In this document: positions 51,401-59,136 of the stretch, piece after piece
Position numbering within the stretch: position 1 is the first letter of the stretch
Layout: every line of letters starts with the position of its first letter
DNA from: Planctomycetota bacterium
GTDB lineage: Bacteria; Planctomycetota; UBA1135; GCA-002686595
Direction: 5' to 3'
Assembly: GCA_026692665.1 (NCBI GenBank)
Contig: JAPLOF010000022.1
Location: 62,001 to 126,000, forward strand
DNA: 64,000 nucleotides
Made by a program: the position numbers and the translations under genes
Notes under the pieces: model-generated
What the model saw: the letters and a program-made list of their open reading frames with translations, nothing else
What the model was told of the DNA's origin: nothing
Database searches by the model: none

Positions 51401-52212
51401 GCGCCCCGCTGCAACGCCAGGCGCAGTTCCGCGCGCGGCTCGCCGCCGGCGAGCGGGATCCGGGCGTCCACCTGCAGTTCGAGCAGGCCGCTGGGCTCGA
51501 AAGCGCGCAGGAAGTCGAGGTCCTCGTCCTGCGGCAGGCCGTCGACTCCCAAAGGCATGCGCGTCGCGTTCGCGCGCAGCGACAGGGTGTTCTCGTCGCT
51601 CATCGTGCCCGACACGTAGATCTCGCCGGGCTCTCCGACGCGCGCGGAGAGCGCGGGCACGAGCCGGCCGAAGATCTCCGGCGCGCCGCGCGCGTTCGCG
51701 CGCGCGAGCACGTCGAGGCGGCCGATGGGGAGCACGCCCCAGCGACGCGAGACGACCTCGAGGTCCAACGATTCGACCTGCACGGTGGGCAGCGAAGTCG
51801 GGCCGGAGACACGCTTCTCCGCCCCGGCGATGTGCTTCGTGTAGCGCTGCAGTCCGTTCGTCAGCGCCGGGGAGAAGCGCACGCGCCCGGAGACGACTTC
51901 GATGCGCCGCACCGGCGAACCCTGATCCTCAGCGCCCGCGAGTTCGATGCGGACGTCGCGCAGGTTGGCCATCTCGCCGCCCGGACCCAAGAGGACGCGG
52001 TCGATCTCGATCGCGCGGTCGAACCAGCGGAAGCGGACTCCTTCGAGCTTCAGGTCGTCGCCTAGGGCGCCGAGCTCGGCCGCGGCGGCATCGCGCACGA
52101 AGCGCGCGACGAGGCCCGACTCCTCGCCGAACCACAGGATCGCCGCGACCGCGAGCAACAGCCAGCCCGCGACGGCGAGCAGGCCCAGGAACATCCGGGC
52201 CAGCACGGCCAT
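48430..52212 (-). CDS. AsmA-like large envelope protein
   Basis: A 1260-residue protein with one N-terminal helix (MFLGLLAVAGWLLLAVAAIL) and a very long beta-rich exported part containing repeated ...FRWFDRAIEIDRV, DVRAEATPLAP and C-terminal QLVGSGTLDLDGRLSHDLEV segments. This is the AsmA/TamB/YhdP pattern of bridge-like lipid-transport proteins spanning the periplasm. It starts 3 nt after the alr stop, and the next gene begins 5 nt after its end. Likely role: outer-membrane lipid homeostasis, by family. Confidence 0.8.
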   Translation of the reverse strand: MAVLARMFLGLLAVAGWLLLAVAAILWFGEESGLVARFVRDAAAAELGALGDDLKLEGVRFRWFDRAIEIDRVLLGPGGEMANLRDVRIELAGAEDQGSPVRRIEVVSGRVRFSPALTNGLQRYTKHIAGAEKRVSGPTSLPTVQVESLDLEVVSRRWGVLPIGRLDVLARANARGAPEIFGRLVPALSARVGEPGEIYVSGTMSDENTLSLRANATRMPLGVDGLPQDEDLDFLRAFEPSGLLELQVDARIPLAGGEPRAELRLALQRGAARMQAGKQRFESVRLDIEAAWKPKDLTEWRDLETWHALARATGTWNGTAFDATALLGDEAGTEHEVEFWARLPDLALEPALLATLDAGPLAKRIWDGLDPRGSTEVWVGAHVPRDRGARTLAEAASVFALARPSGAAALTYLGMSKDARGVFDEGFPLPLEKVSGEIAFVLDPERQHRWSIALLDLVGSAGEGSIRAHGVVESPPRDVDPRLPTAEYAEMDLDIATDRLPIDQRIRTALEGLAGPLPPASTWKPFQPEGGQIGVVLRLYREARLSWLATDLEVALQDVSLAWEDLPVPFQRASGTLRFRSDGITESALGLRLEGSLRTAQKARVALRSRTIGGAQAHAHAPLDEVSVAAIDVERVALTGDDRRILVDHVPGIGDGLEELSPRGFADIRYERVRWDPARPLDVRAEATPLAPAQIVPKRFPMTASDVRGRALYTAREGAGVSESEVRIAPLIASLSDGSSVSIRARLPDGAVTILAAGVDPANKALLGAVAGLVGPRDTAGGTAGGRALFDSSALSFSGRLDLASEIPLAKKPKEGVARPGSAMPDDAPGAKAATPGGDGDWRFFLRGSKLATTTGFQLDDLRGELELHQSVLFGSGLEARLAETPVALADVRFAPSGDDWKLETGFDARDVPLDRAHLGGFFDTVTLNALLDDFAWKGRFDFTAGRLAITIPPRGDTRLELAGEFEPHAMSLRMGLPLEIETATLHLDKLVREDGKVRALATIDGLSGRLASRELKEARMVLTYVEPALSIETLAGDLEGGSLRPLGTGAERAGTPFWIALQKPFPFQVALDLRDVDVAGLLRGLFPSGIATRGKVDAELRLAGDLEHLLGIQGTGSVRLRQSRLWSVPVFRALFGQLGLDDTATFDSMYTNVKIRDGVIEMDDILLRSPLLQLVGSGTLDLDGRLSHDLEVRYELVDNLGPLTRMIYWIQNGLLSVSIRGDMGRPIVVIQNPLRRLFGSGRDYRALPTPGYAPLPPRF

Positions 52213-52215
52213 GGT

Positions 52216-53562
52216 TCAGCTTCCGGGCCGCAGCGTGGATTCGCTGCGGTAGGTCGGACCGCGCGCGTCCGTGACCTGCGCGGTGCCTTCCGGTCGCGTC
52301 TCGATCGGTCTCGACTCGGCTCGCACGGGCTCCACGCGCGGCGTTTCCGACCGCAGGGCCTCGGCGCGGCGCAGGTCGATCCGCGCCGGCTCCACGCGAC
52401 CGGCGTCCGGCCGTGACGGCGGCTGCGCGGGAACCACGACGTCGACTCCGCCGCGCGGCACGCGCGCGACGCGCTTGCCCACCGAGCACGTGATCTCGTA
52501 CGCGATCGTGTCGGCCTTCGCGGCGATCTCCTCGGCGGTGATCGTCTGTGCGCCATCGCTGCCGATCAGCGTGACCACGTCTCCGACCTCGACGCCGCGG
52601 ATGTGGCCGACGTCGACCGTCGTGTAGTCCATCGACACACGACCGACGATGCGCGCGCGGATGCCGCGCACGAGGACCTCGCCCTTGTTCCCGAGACGCC
52701 AAGCCACGCCGTCGTTGTATCCGACCGGGAGGGTCGCGATGCGCGTAGGGCGCTCCGACTTCCAGGTGGACCCGTATCCGACGGGGTAACCGGCGGGGAT
52801 GTCCTTCAGGAACACGACCTGGGTGCGCAGGGAGAGCACCGGCCTGAGCTCGTCCGAGCCGCGCAGGTCGTTGGGGAGGACCCCGTACGCGCTGATGCCC
52901 GGGCGGACGGTGTCGTAGCAGGGCTTCAGCGAGGTGAAGAGTCCCGCCGAGTTCGCCATGTGCGTCCAGCCGCGCTGCAGGCCCTCCGCACGCGCCTCGC
53001 GCAGGACGCCCTCGAACAGGCGTTGCTGATCCGTCGTGCTGGCCGCCATCGCGCCGTCGGGCGCGCTGATGTGCGTCATGATCCCGCACAGCTCCAGGTT
53101 CGGCGACGCCTTGACCTCGCGCAGGAGCTCGATCGCCTTCGCGGGCAGCACGCCGAGGCGTCCCATCCCCGTGTCGATGTTCACGTGGACCTTCGCGCGC
53201 AGGCCCATGCGCGCGGCCAGGCTCTGCAGCATCGCGCGGCGCGCGGTCGAGTGCAGCGCGACGTGGACGTCGTTGCGCAGGCACTCGTCCGCCTCGTCGT
53301 CGATGATCGTGCCGAGGACGAGGATCGGCAGGCGGATCCCGGCACGCCGCAGCTCGAGAGCCTCGGCCGACGAGCCGACGCCGAACGCCGCGACGCCGCA
53401 GCGCACCGCGTGGTGCGCGATCGGCACCGCGCCGTGACCGTACGCGTCGGCCTTGACGACCAGCATGACGCGCGTGCCGGGCCCCGCGCGCTGGCGGATC
53501 ACCGCGAGGTTCGTGGTCAGCGCGTCGAGGTCGATCTCGGCCCAGGCACGATAGGCGTTCAC
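52216..53562 (-). CDS. alr: Alanine racemase
   Basis: A 448-residue PLP enzyme that makes D-alanine for peptidoglycan. The Schiff-base Lys37 is in MLVVKADAYGHGA, IDTGMGRLGV is in the barrel, and the catalytic Tyr is in PVGYGSTWKS. The last 75 or so residues are a disordered Arg/Pro/Glu tail of short imperfect repeats (ARIDLRRAEAL, PRVEPVRAESRP), absent from ordinary alanine racemases. It starts at GTG. Confidence 0.93.
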   Translation of the reverse strand: MNAYRAWAEIDLDALTTNLAVIRQRAGPGTRVMLVVKADAYGHGAVPIAHHAVRCGVAAFGVGSSAEALELRRAGIRLPILVLGTIIDDEADECLRNDVHVALHSTARRAMLQSLAARMGLRAKVHVNIDTGMGRLGVLPAKAIELLREVKASPNLELCGIMTHISAPDGAMAASTTDQQRLFEGVLREARAEGLQRGWTHMANSAGLFTSLKPCYDTVRPGISAYGVLPNDLRGSDELRPVLSLRTQVVFLKDIPAGYPVGYGSTWKSERPTRIATLPVGYNDGVAWRLGNKGEVLVRGIRARIVGRVSMDYTTVDVGHIRGVEVGDVVTLIGSDGAQTITAEEIAAKADTIAYEITCSVGKRVARVPRGGVDVVVPAQPPSRPDAGRVEPARIDLRRAEALRSETPRVEPVRAESRPIETRPEGTAQVTDARGPTYRSESTLRPGS

Positions 53563-53701
53563 GTCCGGAGACTGCCACGGCCGCGCGGTCGGTACAACGG
53601 GCTCGCGACGAGCGGTCCAGCGTCATCGCGGAGGCGACCCTGGCGATCGCGGTCCGTCGGAGCAGTTCCAGCGCTGGGAGGTCGGCGCCGACGCTGCGCG
53701 C

Positions 53702-54367
53702 TCAGTCCCCGAGCCGCGCTCCGAACGGTCGCAGGTAGAGCGGCTCGATCGCGTCGAGCGCTTCCGGACCGAGCCGCTCGAGGCGCGCGAGCCCCAGAGC
53801 GAGCAGGTCGCGCGCGTCGGGCCGGACGTCGGTGCGCACGCGCTCGAGGAACTCAGGCGAGAGTCCGGAGGTCGCGACCGTCGCGTCGTCGGTGAGGATC
53901 GGGACCAGGTCGCCGAGGCGGCCGGGAAGGTCCTCGCGTCCGACGACCGTGGGGGCCTCGAGGACCAGGACCTCGCCTTCGGTGCGCAGGAAGTGCGCCA
54001 GGTAGAACCCGCCCGACCGGCCGTCGATCAGGTGGTACGCGCTCTGCCCGGGGTCGAGGGCCCCGAACGCCAGGACCTGCCCGGACGGGACCCCGCGCAC
54101 GCGCGCTCCCGAGGCGCGGGCGAGCCCCAGGGCGGTCGCGATGCCGACGCGCAGGCCGGTGTAGCTGCCCGGTCCGGTTCCGACGAGGACCGCCGCGAGC
54201 TCGGCCGGAACGCCGCCGAGTTCCCTGACCAGGCGGTCGACGGCCGGCATCAGGTCCGAGGCGTGCGCGCGCGACTCCCCCAGATCGGCGCGTCGGCGCT
54301 CGCCGCCGCGGGAGACGGCGACGGACCCGACGCGGGTCGAGGTCTCGATGGCGATGTGGACGTTCAC
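53702..54367 (-). CDS. tsaB: tRNA threonylcarbamoyladenosine biosynthesis protein TsaB
   Basis: A 221-residue ASKHA-fold protein that with TsaD and TsaE adds the t6A modification at position 37 of ANN-decoding tRNAs. Seen: HIAIETSTRVGSVAV at the N-terminus, LVGTGPGSYTGLRVGIATA and the short C-terminal domain ending EPLYLRP. It starts at GTG. It is separated from alr by 139 nt without visible genes. Confidence 0.92.
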   Translation of the reverse strand: MNVHIAIETSTRVGSVAVSRGGERRRADLGESRAHASDLMPAVDRLVRELGGVPAELAAVLVGTGPGSYTGLRVGIATALGLARASGARVRGVPSGQVLAFGALDPGQSAYHLIDGRSGGFYLAHFLRTEGEVLVLEAPTVVGREDLPGRLGDLVPILTDDATVATSGLSPEFLERVRTDVRPDARDLLALGLARLERLGPEALDAIEPLYLRPFGARLGD

Positions 54368-54457
54368 GCGGGCGGGAGTCTAGCTGGAGCGCCCGTCGGT
54401 CGGGCCGCCGAGCTCGGGGAGAGGGAGTCTCCGGGCGACCGCCGGGCTCGCCGCGCG

Positions 54458-55411
54458 CTACTCCGCGGCCTCGGGCGGTCCGCCCGAGCGCGCGATCTGG
54501 TCGGCCTTGACCTTTCCCGCGTCGAACTTCTTCGCGGCCGCGGTCATCTTCCCGATCACCTCGTCGAAGTCGGCCTCCGCGTCGGGACGGAAACGGATCG
54601 GGTTGATCCGCGCGACGACGAAGCTCTTCAGGTAGGGGCTTTCGAAACCGCGTGCCTTCAGGCCGGCCACGGCCGCGGCGACGGCCTCGTCGAGCACCAT
54701 GAGCTGCGCCGCGCGCGCCTCGCGGATCTCGATGGCCTTCGGCAGCTTCTGCGGCAGGAACGACTCGAGCCGCTTCAGCACCGGCTGGTACGTCCCGCCC
54801 GAGAAGCGCCCGTTCTTCTCGTAGCAGAGCCCCAGCGTCAGGAACGCCGGCTCCTCGAACACGAGCTCGTGATCGCGCTCGGGCGCGTCGTCGAAGACCG
54901 CCAGGTCGCGCGCCATGCGGATGACCTCGAGCGCCTTCTCGCGCAGGTTGTGCGACTTCTCCGTGTTCAGCGCCAGGATCTGGTACGCGACGCGCTCCTC
55001 GGGCACGAGGAGCGCGACGACTGTCTGCGCGCCGAGCTCGCGCAGCGCGTTGAGCCGGTGGTTGCCGTTCGGCGTCCAATACGTCCCGTCCGGCCGGCGC
55101 ACCGCGATGATCGGATCGAGGAAGCGCCCGACCTCGTCGATGCGCTTCGTCAGGCGCTTCAGGTGCGCCTCGCTGAGGTCGCGCTGGAACGGCGTCGGCG
55201 CGACCTTGTCGATCGGCACCGCGACGAAGAGCTGCCAGTGGCCGGCGAGCGGCTCGCGGTAGGTCGCGAGCACGCTGGCGCCGTCCTCCTCGACCTGCGC
55301 TGCCAGCGACTGGATCGGGGCGGGCGCGCGCTCGCTCGCGACCTCACGCGGCGAGAGGCCGCGCGAGCGCGGCTCGACCTTCTTCCGGCGGACGACCTTC
55401 TTGCGGGCCAT
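54458..55411 (-). CDS. ParB N-terminal-domain protein
   Basis: A 317-residue protein with a ParB/Spo0J-type nucleotide-binding domain (about 70-180): VPIDKVAPTPFQRDLSEAHL and PNGNHRLNALRELGAQ. The N-terminus is strongly basic (ARKKVVRRKK). No ParA partner or parS site is adjacent, and the C-terminal half is not that of a chromosome-partition ParB. It may be a regulatory or DNA-linked CTP/ATP-binding protein. The start is the Met before the basic tail. Confidence 0.78.
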   Translation of the reverse strand: MARKKVVRRKKVEPRSRGLSPREVASERAPAPIQSLAAQVEEDGASVLATYREPLAGHWQLFVAVPIDKVAPTPFQRDLSEAHLKRLTKRIDEVGRFLDPIIAVRRPDGTYWTPNGNHRLNALRELGAQTVVALLVPEERVAYQILALNTEKSHNLREKALEVIRMARDLAVFDDAPERDHELVFEEPAFLTLGLCYEKNGRFSGGTYQPVLKRLESFLPQKLPKAIEIREARAAQLMVLDEAVAAAVAGLKARGFESPYLKSFVVARINPIRFRPDAEADFDEVIGKMTAAAKKFDAGKVKADQIARSGGPPEAAE

Positions 55412-55488
55412 GGGCGCAGTGTGCGCCTCGACCCGCGTCGAGCGCCAGATCCTCGCGGAAGCACTTGTCAGCGCAGACCGATCGACCT

Positions 55489-55818
55489 TCACCCTACCGA
55501 GCGAGACAACGTGCGGTAGATGCGAAGTGCTTCGGCGCGGGCAACGCCGAGCGCGGTCAGGCACTCGGCCTCGCTGATCCCGAGGCCGTTCAGCAGCTCG
55601 TTGAACGAGTTGTTCACCGCCCTGCGTCCCACGTAGTCGTCGGCGAGATCGCCGGTTTCGGCCAACCTCGCGACCATCGCGCGGACCACCGCGGAGTCGA
55701 GGCCCATACGAAGCGAGTATTCGACCTCGCCATACGGCTCGAAGAGGAATCGCAGTGAGCCTTCCAATGCGCGCCGTACGACCTCGCGCTCGCCGTCGTT
55801 CAGATGGTCGAGCAACAT
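55489..55818 (-). CDS. Small hypothetical protein after toxin gene
   Basis: A 109-residue soluble, helical protein (LLDHLNDGEREVVRRALEGS, ETGDLADDYVGRRAVNNSF). No family is recognised. It follows the ParE-like gene by 61 nt on the same strand and could be in the toxin-antitoxin transcript. The start is the first Met giving a compact protein; a longer frame begins inside the toxin gene. Confidence 0.55.
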   Translation of the reverse strand: MLLDHLNDGEREVVRRALEGSLRFLFEPYGEVEYSLRMGLDSAVVRAMVARLAETGDLADDYVGRRAVNNSFNELLNGLGISEAECLTALGVARAEALRIYRTLSRSVG

Positions 55819-55879
55819 GGTCGTCCAGATCCGACAGGCTTGGACGAACCGGAGACAGGACTCACAATCGCCACGACGT

Positions 55880-56206
55880 TCATTCGAAGTTGTCCTCCCT
55901 GGCACGGGTCGAGTTCGCGATCCGCCATGGTGCGCGAGCGCCATGGTAGATGCGTGCGACTTGGAGCGGCTCGTCGCCGGGTCGGTACACGATCATGTAG
56001 CTGTACACCGTCCAGAACAGCATGGGTTCGGGTGCCAAGTCGTCGCGCGAGTGCCCGATCCGGGGCGACTCCGCGATTCGATCCAATGCCGACAGGATCG
56101 TGGAGAGCACGTGATCCGCCACGTCCGAACCGCTCGACCTCGCCACGTAGTCGATGATCTCCTCGAGGTCGGCCTGCGCGGCAGGCGCGAGTTCGTAGCA
56201 GCTCAC
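55880..56206 (-). CDS. ParE/RelE-family toxin
   Basis: A 108-residue protein with the ParE/RelE fold order: YELAPAAQADLEEIIDYVAR (alpha-beta start), SPRIGHSRDDLAPEPMLFW and YMIVYRPGDEPLQVARIYH. ParE members inhibit gyrase and RelE members cleave mRNA; the RIGH...YMIVY arrangement favours ParE. It overlaps the antitoxin stop (ATGA). The base composition here is slightly less GC-rich than nearby, consistent with transfer. Confidence 0.88.
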   Translation of the reverse strand: MSCYELAPAAQADLEEIIDYVARSSGSDVADHVLSTILSALDRIAESPRIGHSRDDLAPEPMLFWTVYSYMIVYRPGDEPLQVARIYHGARAPWRIANSTRAREDNFE

Positions 56207-56457
56207 AGCCCGTTCTTGCGGTGCTCTGCGATGCGGGCGCGCATGCGCGCTGCCACGACGTCTCCGTCGATTCCTTGACCGGCTCTCAGCTCCGCGAGTC
56301 CGACTGCGATCTTCTCGCGGATGTCCTCGCGCGCGCGGGCATCGTCGGCGAGGCGTTCGATCGCCGCGCGCACGACCTCGTCCGGCGACGCATACTCGCC
56401 GCGGCGCACTTCCTCGTTCACGAACTCCGACAGGTCCGCGGGCAGATGCAGGTCCAT
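56203..56457 (-). CDS. ParD-like antitoxin
   Basis: An 84-residue antitoxin. The N-terminal ribbon-helix-helix-like part is MDLHLPADLSEFVNEEVRRG, followed by EYASPDEVVRAAIERLADD, a pattern of ParD/CC2985-type antitoxins, and an acidic C-terminal helix that would wrap the toxin. It normally represses its own operon. The Met at 56457 fits the family start better than an in-frame Met 12 codons upstream. Confidence 0.85.
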   Translation of the reverse strand: MDLHLPADLSEFVNEEVRRGEYASPDEVVRAAIERLADDARAREDIREKIAVGLAELRAGQGIDGDVVAARMRARIAEHRKNGL

Positions 56458-56559
56458 GCCGCCATCTTCATCGCGAGGTTCGTGAGCGTCCATCGGAGGT
56501 CGGGTCCGAAAGCCCGGTGTTCGGATCGGGGCATTGCGTCCCCTGGCGAAATTCTACCG

Positions 56560-57951
56560 CTAGGCCCCGATCTCGGCCGAGATCAAGTCCGCCAGGGTCT
56601 GCGCCTGCTCGCGGATGCGGTCGGCGTCGGGGCCTTCGACCATCACGCGCGCGAGCGGTTCCGTGCCGGAGTAGCGCAGCAGGATCCGGCCGTCCTCGCC
56701 CAGCTCGGTCTCGAACTGCTGGCGGACGCGCGCGATGCTCGGAATCTCCGACAGCGACGGCTTGCGCGACACGTTCACGTTCAAGAGCACTTGCGGGAAC
56801 GGGCGGTACGCGCCGGCCAGCTCCGACAGCGGCTTCTTCGCGTCGCGCAAGACGCGCAGCACCCGCAGCGCCGTGTAGATGCCGTCGCCGATGTAGTGGT
56901 GATCCGGCCCGAACACGACGTGGCCCGACTGCTCGCCGCCGAGCTTCAGGTTCTCGCGCTTCATGGCCTCGACCACGCGTCGGTCGCCCACGTCGGTCGT
57001 CACGACCGTGACGCCGACCGCGCGCAGCGCGCGGTGCAGGCCCTTGTTGCTCATCACGGTCGCGACGAGACGCGGGTCCTTCCAGGCCTTCTTGCGCATC
57101 GCGTCGACCGCGAGCAGCGTCAGGATCCCGTCGCCGTGCACGACCTCGGCCTTCTCGTCCACGAGCAGGCAACGGTCGCCGTCGCCGTCGAGCGCGATCC
57201 CGAGGTCGGGCTTGTGAGCGCGCACCGTGGCTTGCAGTGCCTCCATGTGCGTCGCGCCCACGCCGCGGTTGATGTTGTCGCCGTCGGGCTCGGCCGCGAT
57301 CGAGATCACCTGCGCGCCGAGTCGGCCGAAGACGCGCGGCGCGATCCGGCTGCCGCCGCCGTGCGCGCAGTCGAGAGCGATGACGAGGCCGTCGAGCCGG
57401 AGGTTCGCGCCCGGGCCCTTGACCAGGAGGTCGAGGTACTGCTCCTCCAGCGCTGCGTCGTGCTTGGGCCCGTTCCCGCGCAGTTCGAGCGTCGGCCGCG
57501 CGCGCAGCTTCTCCTCGATCTCGATCTCGATCTCGTCGGAGAGCTTGTCCCCCTCGCCGGAGAAGACCTTGATGCCGTTGTCCTCGGCGGGGTTGTGCGA
57601 GGCGCTGACCATCACGCCCATCACGAAGTGGTCCAGCTTCGTGAGCAGCGCGAGGCCCGGCGTCGTGATGAGGCCCGCGCTCGTCGTGTCGAAACCGGTC
57701 TGCGCCAAGCCGCGCGAGAGCGCCGCCTCGAGCTCGGGGCCGGAACGGCGGCCGTCGTGGCCGAGCAGGACGCGCGGCTTGGCCACGTCGGTCCGCGGGA
57801 TCCGCGCGCCGAGGACCTCGCCGATCGCGGCGCCGAGGCTGGTGACCGCGGGCACGGAGAGCCAGCCGTCGCCTGCGCGACCGCGGATTCCGTCCGTACC
57901 GAAGATGCGATCGTTGGCCAAGGTCCTCTCCGAAGCGGTCCGATTCTGCAC
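56560..57951 (-). CDS. glmM: Phosphoglucosamine mutase
   Basis: A 463-residue enzyme converting glucosamine-6-phosphate to glucosamine-1-phosphate for UDP-GlcNAc, hence peptidoglycan and LPS. Seen: FGTDGIRGRAG, the phosphoserine loop MVSASHNPAEDNGIK, metal loop ALDGDGDRCLLVD, sugar loop GGEQSGHVVF, and RYSGTEPLARVM. The GTG start is 29 nt after folP. The ftsH-folP-glmM order is the same as in E. coli. Confidence 0.95.
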   Translation of the reverse strand: MQNRTASERTLANDRIFGTDGIRGRAGDGWLSVPAVTSLGAAIGEVLGARIPRTDVAKPRVLLGHDGRRSGPELEAALSRGLAQTGFDTTSAGLITTPGLALLTKLDHFVMGVMVSASHNPAEDNGIKVFSGEGDKLSDEIEIEIEEKLRARPTLELRGNGPKHDAALEEQYLDLLVKGPGANLRLDGLVIALDCAHGGGSRIAPRVFGRLGAQVISIAAEPDGDNINRGVGATHMEALQATVRAHKPDLGIALDGDGDRCLLVDEKAEVVHGDGILTLLAVDAMRKKAWKDPRLVATVMSNKGLHRALRAVGVTVVTTDVGDRRVVEAMKRENLKLGGEQSGHVVFGPDHHYIGDGIYTALRVLRVLRDAKKPLSELAGAYRPFPQVLLNVNVSRKPSLSEIPSIARVRQQFETELGEDGRILLRYSGTEPLARVMVEGPDADRIREQAQTLADLISAEIGA

Positions 57952-57980
57952 AGCGGCTGCTTCCGAAGGAAGGGCGCGGT

Positions 57981-59117
57981 TCAGCCAGGAATGCCGATCG
58001 CGCGCGCGACGAGCGCCGCTTCGCGCATCACCGCGACGTCGTGGACGCGCAGGATCTCGGCACCGCCGAGGACGCCGAGCGTCACTGCTGCCGCCGTGCC
58101 GCCGATGCGCTGCTCGGGCGGGGTGTCGACCCCCGTGATCTTCGGGATGAACGACTTGCGCGAGACGCCCAACAGGATGGGGAGGCCGAGCGAGCGCAGC
58201 TCGGGCAGGCGACGCAGGAGCTCCAGGTTGTGTTCGAGCGTCTTCCCGAACCCGATGCCCGGATCGATCCAGAGCCTGTGGCGGGCGATGCCGGCCTCGA
58301 GCGCGCGGAAGCACCGTTCGCGCAGGAAATTGGCGACCTCGGCGACGACCTCGTCGTAGCGCGGCGCCGTCTGCATGGTGCGCGGTTCGCCTTGCATGTG
58401 CATCGCCACGAAGCTGGCCTTGTGCTTCGCGACGACGGCCAGCATCGCCGCGTCGGCGAGCCCGGCCGAGACGTCGTTGACGATCGTCGCACCGGCCTCG
58501 AGCGCGGCGCGGGCGACGGCCGCTCTGCGCGTATCGGTGCTGATCGGGATGCGCGTGAGCTTTGCGAGCTCCGTGATCACGGGCACGACGCGGCGCAGCT
58601 CTTCCTCGACGGAGACGGGGTCGGAGCCCGGGCGCGTCGATTCGCCGCCGATGTCGAGCAGGTCCGCGCCTTCCGCGACGAGGGCGAGCGCGCGGGCGAC
58701 TGCGCGCGACGGATCGAGGTGCTCTCCGCCGTCGGAGAAGCTGTCGGGCGTGACGTTGACGACGCCCATGAGGCGCAGCCGCCCGAACGGCAGGTTCGCG
58801 CGCTCGTGCGCGGCGAGCAACGCCGCGACCGCGGGCGTCGCGAGCTCCGGTTGCTCGAGGACGAACCGTGGGCAGCCGAGGACGTCGCGCCCGCTGCCCG
58901 TGGCTGTCGGCAGGAGCGATTTCGAGACCGCTGCGAGTCGCGCGAGTTCGTCAGTCCCCAGGCCGCCGGTCCGGAACGAGACCTCCACCCAACCGGCCAG
59001 GCCTCCGACCGCAGGCGGCGGCCTCGTGGGCGCGACCGAAGCGCGCGCCGGAAGGGCCAGCGGCGAAAGACGGCGCGCGACCTCGCCGAAGACGGGGTCG
59101 CGCGCCAGATCGGTCAT
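57981..59117 (-). CDS. folP: Dihydropteroate synthase with N-terminal extension
   Basis: A 378-residue folate-pathway enzyme joining p-aminobenzoate to the pterin pyrophosphate. Signatures: GVVNVTPDSFSDGGEH (about residue 116), DIGGESTRPGSDPV, PISTDTRR, NDVSAGLAD, IDPGIGFGKTLEHN and GVSRKSFI. About 110 residues precede the barrel, so it is longer than the usual 280; the extension (WVEVSFRTGGLG, ARLAAVSKSLL) has no clear match. It starts 19 nt after the ftsH stop. Confidence 0.94.
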   Translation of the reverse strand: MTDLARDPVFGEVARRLSPLALPARASVAPTRPPPAVGGLAGWVEVSFRTGGLGTDELARLAAVSKSLLPTATGSGRDVLGCPRFVLEQPELATPAVAALLAAHERANLPFGRLRLMGVVNVTPDSFSDGGEHLDPSRAVARALALVAEGADLLDIGGESTRPGSDPVSVEEELRRVVPVITELAKLTRIPISTDTRRAAVARAALEAGATIVNDVSAGLADAAMLAVVAKHKASFVAMHMQGEPRTMQTAPRYDEVVAEVANFLRERCFRALEAGIARHRLWIDPGIGFGKTLEHNLELLRRLPELRSLGLPILLGVSRKSFIPKITGVDTPPEQRIGGTAAAVTLGVLGGAEILRVHDVAVMREAALVARAIGIPG

Positions 59118-59136
59118 CGGATCGAGCTCTCGCCGC

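Noticed and set aside
54458-55411. Chromosome-partition ParB and replication origin region
   Set aside because: No ParA partner, parS-like sites or dnaA/dnaN genes nearby; only the N-terminal ParB domain is shared.
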